From: Coprinellus micaceus
Taxonomy: Eukaryota; Basidiomycota; Agaricomycetes; Agaricales; Psathyrellaceae
Reading direction: 5' to 3'
DNA: 64,000 bases
Assembly: GCA_951394405.1 (NCBI GenBank)
Contig: OX596338.1
Span: 992,001-1,056,000 of the forward strand
Shown: one piece after another, positions 21,483 through 32,139 of the stretch
Layout of the letters: each line of letters begins with the position of its first letter
Numbering within the stretch: the first letter of the stretch is position 1
Program-made: the position numbers and the translations under genes
Notes under the pieces: model-generated
Database searches by the model: none
The model's input: the letters and a program-made list of their open reading frames with translations, nothing else
Told to the model about the DNA's origin: nothing

Positions 21483-22276
21483 ATGCCACCAATGTGTTGT
21501 GATCCACTCCTCTGAAAGCATGAGTCCCGTAACTGACTGGGAAATGGTTGGATAGCCGTGACAAGTTCACCATACACTCGAAAGCCGTCGTGTGTCAGGA
21601 CGTTGAATTGAAGGGCGATATTACCATTGGTGCAGGTGAGTACGCCGGGTGTCCGTTCAATGAAAGGGGGTCTCAAGACGCTGAAACACTCTCATCGCGA
21701 CTCCAGGCACTATCGTGCACCCCAAAGCAACGATCTTCGCCATTGCAGGACCAATCGTTATTGGCTCGGGATGCATCATCGAGGAGGCAACTATCATCGT
21801 GAATAGGCGAGTTTAGTGGTTTGACTTGGACCCGATCTCCCATTTTAACTATCGTGGCCTGTTCAGGAGGAAAGAGGTCATGAGAATAGGCGACGAGAAC
21901 CTCTTCGAAGTCGGCTGCCGTACGTCTCAACCCCCCTATCTCCGCAAAACACCCCTCCTCACACCCCCATCTTCCCTTCCCTCCAGGCGTCGAATGCCCA
22001 AGCATAGGCGACCACAACACCATCTCCGCCCGCTCACGCGTGCACCACACCGTGCGGATATCCAACCACTGCGTCATCGGCGTGGGCTGCCTCGTCGTCC
22101 CCATCGAAGACGAGGTCCTCGACGACTACACCGTTGTTTATGGCCCCGGTTCGGAGCGGAGGAAGTGGAGCGGGAGAGGGAAGGTCCAGGAGGCGGATTT
22201 GAGGAGGAAGCATGCGGATTATTTGAGAGAGATGATTCCGAAGTTTAATAGGTTGAGGAGGGGGGATGGGATTTGA
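21483..22276 (+). CDS. DCTN6: Dynactin subunit 6 (p27)
   Basis: Pointed-end subunit of the dynactin complex that works with dynein in microtubule transport. Exons as placed: 21483-21493 (11 nt, inferred), 21556-21635, 21707-21806, 21867-21919, 21987-22276; sum 534 nt, 177 residues. The left-handed beta-helix signature is clear: RDKFTIHSKAVVCQDVELKG, ATIFAIAGPIVIGSGCIIEE, RRKEVMRIGDENLFEVGC, VHHTVRISNHCVIGVGCLVV, then YTVVYGPGSERRKWSG and the C-terminal helix LRRKHADYLREMIPKFNRLR. The family starts with M plus RDKF; in-frame sequence before RDKF has no ATG, but a perfect branch site (TAACTGAC) and TAG acceptor at 21555 point to a tiny upstream exon. The third intron (21807-21866) has a GC donor. 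The gene is convergent with the ABM-like gene, 97 bp between stops. Confidence 0.92.
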
Positions 22277-22373
22277 TTGTGTTGTGTTGTGAGTGCAGGA
22301 GTTCGTTGTGGCCTTTGATCACTGAGGATGTGTGCTAACGTTTCGGCTCACAGCCGTGTATGTTACTTATCTG

Positions 22374-22961
22374 CTATACAGTGTTATTGCCACCCTTTTC
22401 GTTCGAAGCCCAGATCCGGTTGAGGACGACGCATCCCTCTCCGTCCACCATCTCCCGCATCGTTCCCAACGCGCAGGGGGATTGCGTATCAGGATACGCG
22501 GTAAGCTGATGATATCCGGACTCAAGATCCTCCAGATCCTTCCCAACAGCACTCCATCCCGCCCCTTCCCCCTTCTCTCCCTCGTCCCCGCCCTCGTTCA
22601 CCTTCCAATGCCGATACACAACACACCCCACATCCAACCCCTCCCTCTCAAACGGAAAGTCCAAATGTTTCAACTGCACCTCGCCCAACCACCCTCCAAG
22701 CTCCTTCATCCACTTCTGATTCTCCTCGCTCTTAATCCACTCGTAATGCGCGTCCACGCTCTCCCACCCGGATACGAGGTACACTGTGCTCGCCCCTTGC
22801 CCCTCGCTTGGAACAGGATCACGGTCGGCGAAGAGGTACACGGGATGCGAAGACCAGGCGGTCTGTGCGGCGGTTGCTTGGAGGAAGGTTTCTTTGATGT
22901 TGGGAGTGAGGGTGGTGTAAGGATGGGCGAATGAGAGGATGGCGAGTTCGGTGATGGTCAT
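22374..22961 (-). CDS. ABM/Dabb-type dimeric alpha-beta barrel protein
   Basis: Intronless, 195 residues, ATG at 22961 with stop at 22374-22376. The first 100 residues have the two-stranded ferredoxin-like pattern of antibiotic-biosynthesis-monooxygenase/Dabb proteins: an N-terminal TITELAILSF strand, VYLVSGWESVDAHYEWIKSE and an ENQKWMKELGGWLGEVQLKH stretch. The second half (YRHWKVNEGGD, MREMVDGEGCVVLNRIW) may be a second degenerate copy. Members of this fold include small monooxygenases and stress proteins, so the substrate cannot be predicted. An unusual 41-bp compound palindrome lies 32 bp upstream of the start codon. Confidence 0.65.
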   Translation of the reverse strand: MTITELAILSFAHPYTTLTPNIKETFLQATAAQTAWSSHPVYLFADRDPVPSEGQGASTVYLVSGWESVDAHYEWIKSEENQKWMKELGGWLGEVQLKHLDFPFEREGLDVGCVVYRHWKVNEGGDEGEKGEGAGWSAVGKDLEDLESGYHQLTAYPDTQSPCALGTMREMVDGEGCVVLNRIWASNEKGGNNTV

Positions 22962-23859
22962 GGTGAGTGTGGGGTTTGAGGTTGCTTGGGAAGACGCGAG
23001 TCTATGATAATCAGATTATAGTCTATACGCGTCAGCGTGCAGGTCATGCGGACGATGACTGCGGACGTTACTGTGATACATGCTCACATTGACAGATCGT
23101 CAAGTTGGAGAGGTATTTGAAAGGTAAGGTCATATGTACAGGCGGTGGTTCACATCATGCACGTTCGCGCCATTCCATCGATCGACTTTGAACGCACATC
23201 AGTTCCGCCAGCCTCGTCTCTTGTTACATCTCGAAAGCCCGCTGGTAAGCGAGGATCGCCTCTCGCTACTCCTCCTTGGAGTGTTGGTAGCAGGATGGCA
23301 ACGCCGTGAGATCTCTTACAGGACCAGAGTATCCATCCGTTCTTTCCTTACCTGGTGGGCTGATCCTTCGACCCATAGCCCGGAGAGTTTCATCTCCGGT
23401 GCTCATGGGCATCCATCGAAGAAACAAAGAGCCCCGAAGTACCTTTGTGCAAAGCTGGATTCGATGTTTCTTTTGATTCTCTCAGGTTGTTCCAATCTTT
23501 CTCTCGGGACATGGGCGCCTTTCTTCCATGTGTAGAGTACTGTATACAATTGCTGTGGTATCGTAGGTCGTTTAAAAGTCGTCAAAAGTCGTAAGGATCA
23601 TATAGCTATAGGTAAGATAAATAGCAGCACACGTAAGTGCAAACTGGAACTCTGTCCGTTGACAGGAGGGTTAAACCGAGCATCACTAGCCAAGGTCAGT
23701 AAGGGGGAGAAAGTGTACAACACGCGGGGGTCAGAGGGAATGTACAACAAAGGCCAAGTAAAAATGGAGAGGAACCAGAGAGCGAAAAGAATCCAAGTAA
23801 TACAGTGGGAAAGAGAATAAGACGGAGAGGAATACACCGAAACCGAGTACAGCGTCCAG
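22962..23859. other. Intergenic region, no supportable gene
   Basis: Apart from the compound palindrome I find no gene. An open frame at 23598-23930 (-) overlaps the last coding exon of the membrane-protein gene in another frame and is not coding. Confidence 0.45.
22993..23033. repeat. Compound inverted repeat upstream of ABM-like gene
   Basis: Outer arms GACGCG (22993-22998) and CGCGTC (23028-23033), inner arms ATAATC (23007-23012) and GATTAT (23014-23019) around one A, and a direct repeat AGTCTAT (22999-23005 and 23020-23026) between them. All matches are exact. This looks like a multi-part operator or a cruciform-prone site. Confidence 0.75.
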
Positions 23860-26027
23860 CTACATACGCGTCCGTGGGGAGAGTTTGCTGGAGTACAAAT
23901 CCTTAACGCCAAAGTAGATGCTGATGGCAAATGCGACAGAAAGCAGGCAAGCGGCAGCGGTCGAGGCGTTATACGCCGTACACCTACAAATGCGCAATCA
24001 GGATTCTTTCATTCGAAAATCTGCAAGTCGATCGGGAGACACGCACCAACCACCGTAGCCCTGTTCCTTTCCCCCAGTTGGACATCTCTTCCCCGCCATC
24101 ACGAACCCAAACGCAACTGCCCACAGAACAAACCCCAAACCGTCTATGAACGCCTGTTTCCGCACCCACCCTCTCGCAAACTTCCAATCCTCCTCCAAAG
24201 CAAGGGCCGTGGCCAAAGATCTTCTCCTCTGCCGCTTCCGTTTCCGCTTGGCTTTATCTTTATCCTTGGCCGTGTCCCCAGCCTCGCCTTTGGTGAAGAA
24301 CGCCCCAGGCATGCCACCGTCGTCAAGGAGGTCGTCGTCATCTTCAGAAGATGAAGAGATGTCAGGGCCCCCAAAGGCGTTGGGGTCGACGATCAGGTTC
24401 ACCTGTAGGTCCCCTGGCATCCCCGGTCCGTGCTTGCCTTTCTTGTTCTTCTTGCCTCCTGGGAAGCTTCCCTTCTTACCGCCCTTGCCTTTCCCGCCTG
24501 CTTGAACTGGGAGGACCATCATGCCCTGGGCAGCGGCAGGATTACCTGTGAACCGCTTCGAGGAGTACCGCCGGCGGATGGTACAAGGGCGGACGACGAA
24601 GAGGTATAACAGGAGAAGGAGAGTGAGGGGGGCTAAAACATAGAGGATGTATAGTGGAGGTTTGCCGGCCGGGGGAGGCGCCGGGTTGGGCTTCAATTTC
24701 TATGGAGGGTGTTAAAATAGAATATAAGAGAGATGAAGAGTATACTTACAATACCTGCCCAAATGACGGGACCGCCGATGGCCACCACCAACGCGATCTG
24801 AAGAAACCTCACAGCAGCGCGGAGACGAGGACTCTGCGTCGCCAACCCGCCCTTCCCATCCGGGGTTCCTACCAAAAGTGCGCCATCGTCGTCCCTCATA
24901 AGCCCATCGTCCTTCTCCTTCCCTTTTCCAGAGCTCCACTTGGGTGGAGCCTTGGTATCGCTCCCAAACGCCTTCTCCAACATTCGCATGCGCTTCTCCT
25001 TGACACCCGGATCCAAGGGTGGTTGGCCATACTCTGGGGGGTCGTAGCTCCATGGGACGACGCCTTCTCTTGAGCCTCCGAGTAGGGGGTCGTGGTTATG
25101 ATACGATGGGGCTGGGAAGTCGTCGAAGGAGTCGCGAGGATAAGACTGAGGATGGACATAGCTAGGATCGAAGGGAGACTTGACTGGATTATGGCCGTTT
25201 CGAGACGGACCTCGCTTTGAGGAAGACTCGGCGAGAAGAGGTTCGGGAAGAGCAAGACCTGCCTCGCGTTCATAGGCCTCGAGAGAGTCGGCCCGATGCG
25301 GCCTTTGGCCTCGGCTACTGCTGTTGTTGCTGTCGTACCAGTTCCGTGACCATGCAGGGAATTGGGAGATATCTATCTCGTCCTCTGGATCGACTGGCCT
25401 TCGATCGAGCTGGGGTGTGCTCCCATGAGGGGAGTTGGGAAGAGAGTACGGGCGGCGCGGTCGCCTCCCGTGGGTCGCTGTGAGGGGAACGGTGACGTTA
25501 CTCCGAGGTGTTTGGTGTGTCGCAGTGGTAGAGGTGTTTGTCGACGATCGGGTCCCCCCTCTCGTGACAAGTGCAGGGTATGCGGAAGGTGGGTATTCGT
25601 GTCGAGGGATCTCCCGCCTTACTCGATTCGCGCTCGAGTTTAAGGATGCGTCTGCGAAAGGAAAGGCGGGGTACGGATCTTCTGCTCGCCTTGACCGAAG
25701 GGTACGAGCATAGTCTGCGAGATCGAGGGCCTCTACAGAGACCTCGGACGTCTCCCTCTTAGGCCTCGTCCGTACGATGGGAAATTGGTCCCCTGGAAGT
25801 GGTGGGTATTCCTCGACGAGGAGGCTTGTTGGGTCGAAGTAGTCCGCCCGTTGCTGTTCCCTTTGCAGCCCGTTGAACACGTTTCTGCTGTGGTTTGGAT
25901 TACTACTGCTTCCCACTGTTGATGGTAGGTATTCGTATGATCCAGGAGACCAAGGGTACGCAGTTTGGCGGTCAGGAGGAAGGAGGATTGAGCGGGGTGG
26001 AGGGGAATCGAGATCGTTGCCGTACAT
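23860..26027 (-). CDS. Four-TM membrane protein with long disordered N-terminal region
   Basis: Three exons, 24750-26027, 24047-24699 and 23860-23983, joined in phases 0 and 2; 2055 nt, 684 residues. Residues 1 to about 395 are Ser/Pro/Arg/Tyr-rich and disordered (MYGNDLDSPPPRSILLPP, then repeated PRSN/RRPRRP patches). TM1 is at about 404-426 (FLQIALVVAIGGPVIWAGI), TM2 at about 440-460 (YILYVLAPLTLLLLLYLFVV), then a Lys/Gly-rich and acidic loop (KGKGGKKGSFPGGKK, SSSSEDDDDLLDDGG), TM3 (FIDGLGFVLWAVAFGFVMAG) and TM4 (AACLLSVAFAISIYFGV). Cys pairs flank the TM3-TM4 loop (KRCP, GGWCTAYNAS), a pattern reminiscent of MARVEL-type tetraspan proteins, but I cannot assign a family. The plasma membrane or endomembrane system is plausible. 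Divergent, 488 bp from the next gene. Confidence 0.75.
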
Positions 26028-26515
26028 TGTGGGTATCGCTGAGGAATAGTTAACGCATAACGAATGAATGTGGGTATCAGCACGACGTGGTCGATGGCGG
26101 CGACGATGGAAGGGGGACGTTAGCGGCGGCGTCCCTGACGATGAGGAGGAGCGGCGAGGAATCTCCAGGCGCCTCAGGCCCGATGCTGGGTCGGACCCGT
26201 GGGAGACCTCGTTGAACAGCCACACCGAACGTGGGTTGCGCCCATAAGCGCCCATCGACGCACATTTTGCACATAACCACGCAGAAAGCAAGATCCCTTG
26301 TCCTCCAAGTGAGATAGAGAAGCCAGTTTGAGCCTGTAAGTGCAGCTGTAAGTGGACACGCGTGGAAAGATGGCTCGAAAATCGCTTGGAGAGGCAGAAT
26401 CCTCCAACGAAGCCCAGTCTGAGACCGTTCTCGCATTATGAAAAGGCCTTGACCAGCCACAGTCAAAAATAGGGAAGAGGTACGACCTGCTGTATTATTA
26501 TCTCCTACAACCACC

Positions 26516-26971
26516 ATGGAGAGACAAATCCAATCGGCCGACAAGCCCGACTTTCTCTCTACGCTCGACCCAAAGGTTGGGCTCATCCACATCAAACCTC
26601 CCTACTCTACCGTGGGGACACCCTCACCCGGGGAGAGGCCTCAACCAATTCACGTTGTCGGAGCCATATTAGGAGACCACGAGGCTATCTCCATCCTAAA
26701 TTGCGTCGCCCGAACCGCAAGGGAAAAGGAGGTGTGGGGTAAAATGTATGAACATTCCAGGAGGAGGATCGAAGCTCTGTGTGGGATGTTCGAGCAGAGG
26801 GGACTCAAGCCAGCCGCCAAATTCCTGAAAGATGGATACGACGAGATGTATGGTAAGTGGGAGTTCTGCCTGGGACCTATATGCGAACCGATCTGAACGT
26901 GTAACGTGTTGCTTTTACTTGCTCGATCCATAGTCTCCGTCGTCCCAGATCCATCTACCGTCACAAATTAA
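26516..26971 (+). CDS. Small hypothetical protein, 124 residues
   Basis: Two exons, 26516-26852 and 26934-26971, with an 81-nt GTAAGT...TAG intron; sum 375 nt. The ATG has a strong context (CCACCATGG). The sequence is balanced and protein-like (KVGLIHIKPPYSTVG, EAISILNCVARTAREKEVWG, YEHSRRRIEALCGMFEQRGL), mostly helical in the second half, with no signal peptide or TM segment. No family recognised. It precedes ATG15 on the same strand, 207 bp away. Confidence 0.6.
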
Positions 26972-27178
26972 TCCAAGCACAAGAACTCCTTTCTGTACTA
27001 GTTGAACCTTTCCTTTGAACCACTCGATTGCCCCACCGATTCACTGGGATTAGCCCCTATCTTCTGTCTGAGTCAATATATAGTAGACGTCGTGAGAACT
27101 ACCTTCCGAATTCACATTTCTACCCCTAAGAGCTGCGCAAACTTGGCCGGCTCAGGGTTGGCATCGACTGTCACTTCG

Positions 27179-28840
27179 ATGCGCCTGTCATTGCCCACGC
27201 ACCTCATATTACTCCTCCAAGGTACTCTTCACGGTGTCTCTGGTGCCTATCTCACTGGGGTACCCGATGGTGGGCGTTCTACGGGGCAAATAGGTTCCAT
27301 CCAGACAGTCCCGGTCACCGTACACAAACCCCGTTCGCTGGATTTTCTGCAGAAGACAAGGCTGCGATCGCTGCGGAATGCGGAGTGCCTAGCGCCGGTG
27401 AACGAGACGGAGAGCTTGGAGTGGGATGCAGTTGAGGTGCAAGGACCGAACGTGGAGGATAGACATACCCTGGCCCAACTTGCGCGTATGGCGGGGAACG
27501 CTTATGCACTGCGAGGGCTGCCCAATTGGTACGATATCGACGATGCTTGGAACACAGTATGTCTCTTGGGCAGGACGCGTAGCAACGCGCTGACGTACAG
27601 ATAGAGCTTCCCGTTCGGTTGGGAGGAAGGGGAAGGGTTTAGAGGTCACGTATTCCTCTCCTCCGACAACAACACCATCGTTCTTTCCATCAAGGGCACG
27701 ACGGTTCAAGGGCCAACTTCAAGGCTCGACAAGTATAACGACAATCTGTGAGCCCTAGATTCCGCAGTTCTTCCTAATTCTGACACATCTATAGTCTCTT
27801 TTCGTGTTGCTGCGCACGCCACGCTTGGGTAATGCGAACCGTATGCGATTGCTTTGGGAGCGGATGGAAGTGCGACGATCGATGCCTATCCGACGCCCTC
27901 ATCCAAGACAGTCTGTTCTACTCCGTCGGCACGAAACTCATCGACGACCTCATCCACATATACCCGAATGCCAACCTCTGGCTCGTAGGCCACTCCCTCG
28001 GCGGGGCCCTCGCCAGCCTGCTCGGCGCTACCTACGGCCTCCCCGCCCTTGCATTTGAGTCTCCCGGCGAACGTCTAGCCGCCCAGCGTCTCCACCTCCC
28101 CATGCCGCCTACCGATGCACCACCCCCGGAAGAGGAACCTCTCTCCCCTCTCCTGCAAAGCGTCTTGTACCGATTCCCTGTCCTCGAGTTGTTCTTGGGC
28201 AACCCACGCGTCCCCCGCGCCCCGCCTCCGCCTCCCCCACACGCTGCCTCCATCACACACATCTACCACACTGCGGACCCGATCCCCTTCGGAACATGCA
28301 ACGGCCCCTACTCGATCTGCGCCACGGGCGGGTACGCGCTCGAGACTAAGTGCCATCTGGGCAAGAGTATCATTTTGGATACGGTGAATAAGATGAAGTG
28401 GTTGGTCGATGTGAGGAAGCATGTTATTAAACAGGTTGTCCAGTTGTTGGATATGCCGCGGGAGGGAGAAGACGGTGTGGATTGGGGTGAGGAGGGAGGC
28501 GGGGGTGATGATGATGACGACGATGACGAGCCAGACCCGTGTAAAGGAGGAGACTGGTGCTTACAGGAGAGGGTGTTCTCGAGCCTTCAGCGCTGGGATT
28601 CTGTTGTCCCCGGAGGCTGGGGTCCTGGACGGGGAAAGAAAGATAAGAAGAAGAAAGGAGGGGACGGAGACGGAGACGAGAAGAAGACGATCAGCGGCCG
28701 TGTACCTAAACCTGTTATCGAGTCTGATTGTGTGGTGCGTGTATTCCTTCCAGTTCTAGGCAATCTTGCTGACTGTGCTATAGGACTGTTTCCGATGGGA
28801 GTTCGGTTCCTACAAGGACGAATTCAAGGGGAATTCGTAG
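27179..28840 (+). CDS. ATG15: ATG15, vacuolar/lysosomal phospholipase (class 3 lipase)
   Basis: Phospholipase that breaks down autophagic and multivesicular-body vesicles in the vacuole. Exons 27179-27556, 27605-27747, 27795-28734, 28784-28840; 1518 nt, 505 residues. An N-terminal hydrophobic anchor (SLPTHLILLLQGTLHGVSG) fits its type II ER/Golgi-to-MVB targeting. Atg15 landmarks: FPFGWEEGEGFRGHVF, the Cys-rich CCCARHAW and VCDCFGSGWKCDDRCL, the nucleophile elbow LVGHSLGGALAS with Ser near residue 241, IYHTADPIPFGTCNGPYS supplying the catalytic Asp, and GYALETKCHLG supplying the His. The C-terminal exon adds the diagnostic CVDCFRWEFGSYKDEF. The C-terminal extension holds a Gly/Asp run (GGGGDDDDDDDEP). 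Convergent with CLF1, 169 bp between stops. Confidence 0.95.
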
Positions 28841-29009
28841 CCCCTTCCTTCCTCCGACATCTAGATTCATCGAACACACATCCATTACACTACGGCCACC
28901 CAGGTGAAGTCCTCCCCACACCATACAAATAGTACTATCCCCCTTCTGTATTTTTAACCCGTCTGTAACACTAGTTGCCACGAACTGCCCTTGAGAACCC
29001 GTAATTGAA

Positions 29010-31603
29010 TCACTCGACATCCGCTGCCCCTCCCCTCTGCTCTTGGGATTCCTTCCACGCCCGCGCCATCTGCAAGAATTTTGAAGGCCCAGGGTTTGTA
29101 GCCTCATCTTCGGGGAATATGAGATCGGAGACTGCGGGGGTGTGAGCCTGAGCCAATGGGTTGAAACCCCCAACATGGGACAACACACCGTCTGTGACTT
29201 GACCAGTCCCTTGATCAGTTAGCCGCCGGACGCCTCCTGTCGGCTTCAAACGCTTCACCTCATCGACGCCTTCCGGCGACCCGTAAGTCGTCTCAAACGT
29301 TTCCCAGGCTTCGAGGAGAGCAAGCCGCTGAAAAGGGAGCTCAGGAATCGTGAAATTCGCGGAAGGCCAGACAAGACTGACCTCGTTCTTCAGGTCCCTT
29401 GACTTCAAGTGGTCGTATCCTCGCTTGAAGATCCCCCGTGCAAGGTTTATGTCACCTGGAATCAGCTTCTGGACCTCTTCCCCGTTTTCCGTCTCTTCTG
29501 CTACTGTCAAGCTACCTCCCTCGAATAATGCGTATGCCACCCAAACTTTTACATGGGCGCTAAGCTCGACGAGCCGCTCATACAACGCGCGCGCTGCTCC
29601 CCTATTTCCCTGCTCGCTCACCTCGAAATCGATATATGACTTCCAAAGGATTTCTGGCGTGCTCAAGTTCTGGGTCAGGCCCAGCTCGTAAATCCCTCTG
29701 GCACGAGTCGGGTCGGCGAGTTGGACTTCTAGCTCTGCGTAGGCAACCCAGGCTGTTGGGTCGGAGGGGTCGAACTGCGCAGAGACGTTAGCGAGTACCA
29801 GCCGGTGTAAGGCGGGTGACTGCATACCTCCAGATACTTCTCGTACAGCATACGCGCGCGGTCGAATTCCCGAAGCTAAAATAAGGAGCTGGTAAGCGCC
29901 TTCATCGCCGTTACCATCCGACAATTTACTAACCTCGATTTCGAGCTCGACGTACCGCTTGAAAAGTGATGGTTTGGGGCACATTCCAATAGCAGTTCCA
30001 AGTACCTTGCGTGCCGTACCGAGATCGAGCCTCCGAATCTCGAACTTGGCGAACATCAGCCATAGTTTGGAGAACGTGAACGATTTGTGTGGGATGGCGT
30101 TTACGGCCGCTTTGTAGACTTCCCTGGCTCGATCGTAGTCCTGTGAAGCACCGGTGAGCGATGGCATGTCGAGTCGTGCTCATACATGCTCACCTTCCTT
30201 TCCATCTCTTCGAACATGGCATACCTCAGCCATACGAAGATGTATCGGCGCCAATGCTGCTTCTCCTTCTTCAAAGGGACTTGGGCGATGGCGCGCTCGT
30301 ATATTTCTTGAACGCGTTTTCCTTGGTCCCCAATTTCCTCTGCCAAGGTTTTGTCCCCAGCTTGAAGCGATCTCCATGCTTCTTCTTCCATGCGAGCATA
30401 GCCAAGCCAAGCATCGTAGTTTCTGTTGTCACGCTTCAATTCTTCTTCATATTTGACCCGGCGCTTCGCATAAACGGAGGCATCGACGTCAACCTCCGCG
30501 CCGTATTGCTTCTCAAATGCAGAGTAGGCATTGCTCAAATCTTTTCCTGCTTCTCCGGGAATGCGTTCCAAGGCGTACTGGGGTCATTGTTGGAAGGAAG
30601 GTGGAGATGAATTCGGTGAGAAGGTACGTACCGTGTACGCGACTCTTGCCCTTTCATACTCCTTCAACCGCGTTTCCATTGTGGCAAACGCCGTGTATAC
30701 AGGGCGGGCTCTCTCCAACCCTTCCAGTTCGTCACCAAAGAACTCGAAAGCCATTTTGAAGACCTCCCGAGCCTTCTCAACGTTTCCCCTCTCCTCCTCG
30801 AATTTGGCCCACTTCACCCAGATACCGGCCCCCAATGGCTGCAGTGCGACCAGCCTTTCATATATCAAGCCAGCCCTGTCCAACTCGCCGTATCGTTCCT
30901 CGAGCTTGATATAAGCCTGCCATGCCTTGGCCTCGGGCTCCCATTTCATCCACCTCTCAAAGACCTGTCGGGCCCCGGCCATGTTGCCTAGCAACTCTTC
31001 GAGATAGACATACTTGTACCAAAGCTGTTCCACCCGAGGAAGAAGGGTGACCGCTCTGTCTAAGAGGTTACGAGCATGCTGTACGTTTCGGTTCTTGAGC
31101 TCCATGTCCGTGTATGTGAGCCAGAGCTGAACCGAGGTTGGATGGGTGTCGAGGGCTCTCTCGAATACCGATCTGGATCTATCCAACTCATTCTGAGAGG
31201 CCTTTACAGGGGTATGGATATGGAAAGAAATACCGACGTACCTCCCAAGCAGCGTATCGCACCCATCCTTTGCTTCGGCTTGGTCAGCTCTATTCTTCGA
31301 ATTCAGACTTAAGGACAGAGCAATTTCACTCACATGTCACCTTTAGACCTCCTCACTCTTTCCTCGAACTCACCGCGCTTCCGAGCACGATACTCGCTCA
31401 GCTCCCCACTGTCTTCAACCCGTTGATTCACTGGCAGTGCTCCGAAGGCCTCATCCCGGCTTTGGCTCGCGTCCCGGAGAAACTGCTCCGCTGTAATCTG
31501 AACTTGCGCGGGCGCTCGATTCTTGACTCTGCATAAGTAAAGGTGAGCCCTGGACTCGAATGTCCGCTGGACTTAGTGTAGCATTGGACACTGACCTCGA
31601 CAT
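29010..31603 (-). CDS. CLF1: CLF1/SYF3 (Crooked-neck), HAT-repeat pre-mRNA splicing factor
   Basis: Scaffold protein of the NineTeen complex in the spliceosome. Nine exons: 31596-31603 (8 nt), 31334-31528, 31242-31278, 30632-31201, 30194-30577, 29934-30140, 29828-29875, 29382-29774, 29010-29327; 2160 nt, 719 residues. The N-terminus [20 protein letters not shown] matches the family. HAT repeats fill the protein (for example [121 protein letters not shown]). The C-terminal segment ([20 protein letters not shown]) is also conserved. The first coding exon and the 40-nt third intron are near the lower size limits. Confidence 0.96.
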
Positions 31604-32139
31604 ACCCCTTTTAACTTCCCAAATGCGGGGCGCTGGCTCGATGATGGTGGAAAGAAGATAAGAGAAGTGGAACTAGCACCGGGGGACCTCCATTGAAACC
31701 AAATCGAGGTGTGGACCCACACTTACATACAGCGCACGTCCACGGTGATTAACTGGGATTGAAAAACAATTGGCCTTGTTCTGGTATTGCCGAGGGGAGT
31801 CCCCCAAGGTTTACAAAACAAATACCCTCCTAAGACTCTCCTTCACGCACCCATTGATTCGTCCAGAACTTTCTTGAATGCTCAAGTCAAGTAAGCGCCC
31901 TGGTGTTAGTGCCACACGATAAGCGCCCGTGCCATACTGAAGGCGTCTGTTTCGCGAGATGCGAGCCATTGATTCGAATCCAAAGGGGGAGTTCTCAAGC
32001 TGAATTCCATAGCTCGCGCTTCTGAATCTCTAGGACGTATCCGGGATCGACTCATCAGAACGGCATACTATCACCAAATCGTACAAAGCTTCGTCTAAGC
32101 ACACGCAAGGTACATAAAGTATCTACACGCAAATGCCCT
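31604..32139. other. Intergenic region with two TAAGCGCCC motifs
   Basis: 536 bp between the CLF1 start and the stop of the next F-box gene; no gene seen. TAAGCGCCC occurs at 31892-31900 and 31920-31928, 28 bp apart, part of a motif repeated elsewhere in the window. Confidence 0.5.

Noticed and set aside
21540..21560. Apparent frameshift at the DCTN6 start (ATGG-TTGGAT before RDKF)
   Set aside because: A branch site and TAG acceptor at 21555 plus a tiny upstream exon explain it without an indel.
23598..23930. Hydrophobic minus-strand frame downstream of the four-TM gene
   Set aside because: It overlaps the true last exon (23860-23983) in a different frame and has no splice link.
31950..31990. 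TTCGAATCC resembling a tRNA T-loop
   Set aside because: No matching T-stem, anticodon arm or acceptor stem can be folded around it.
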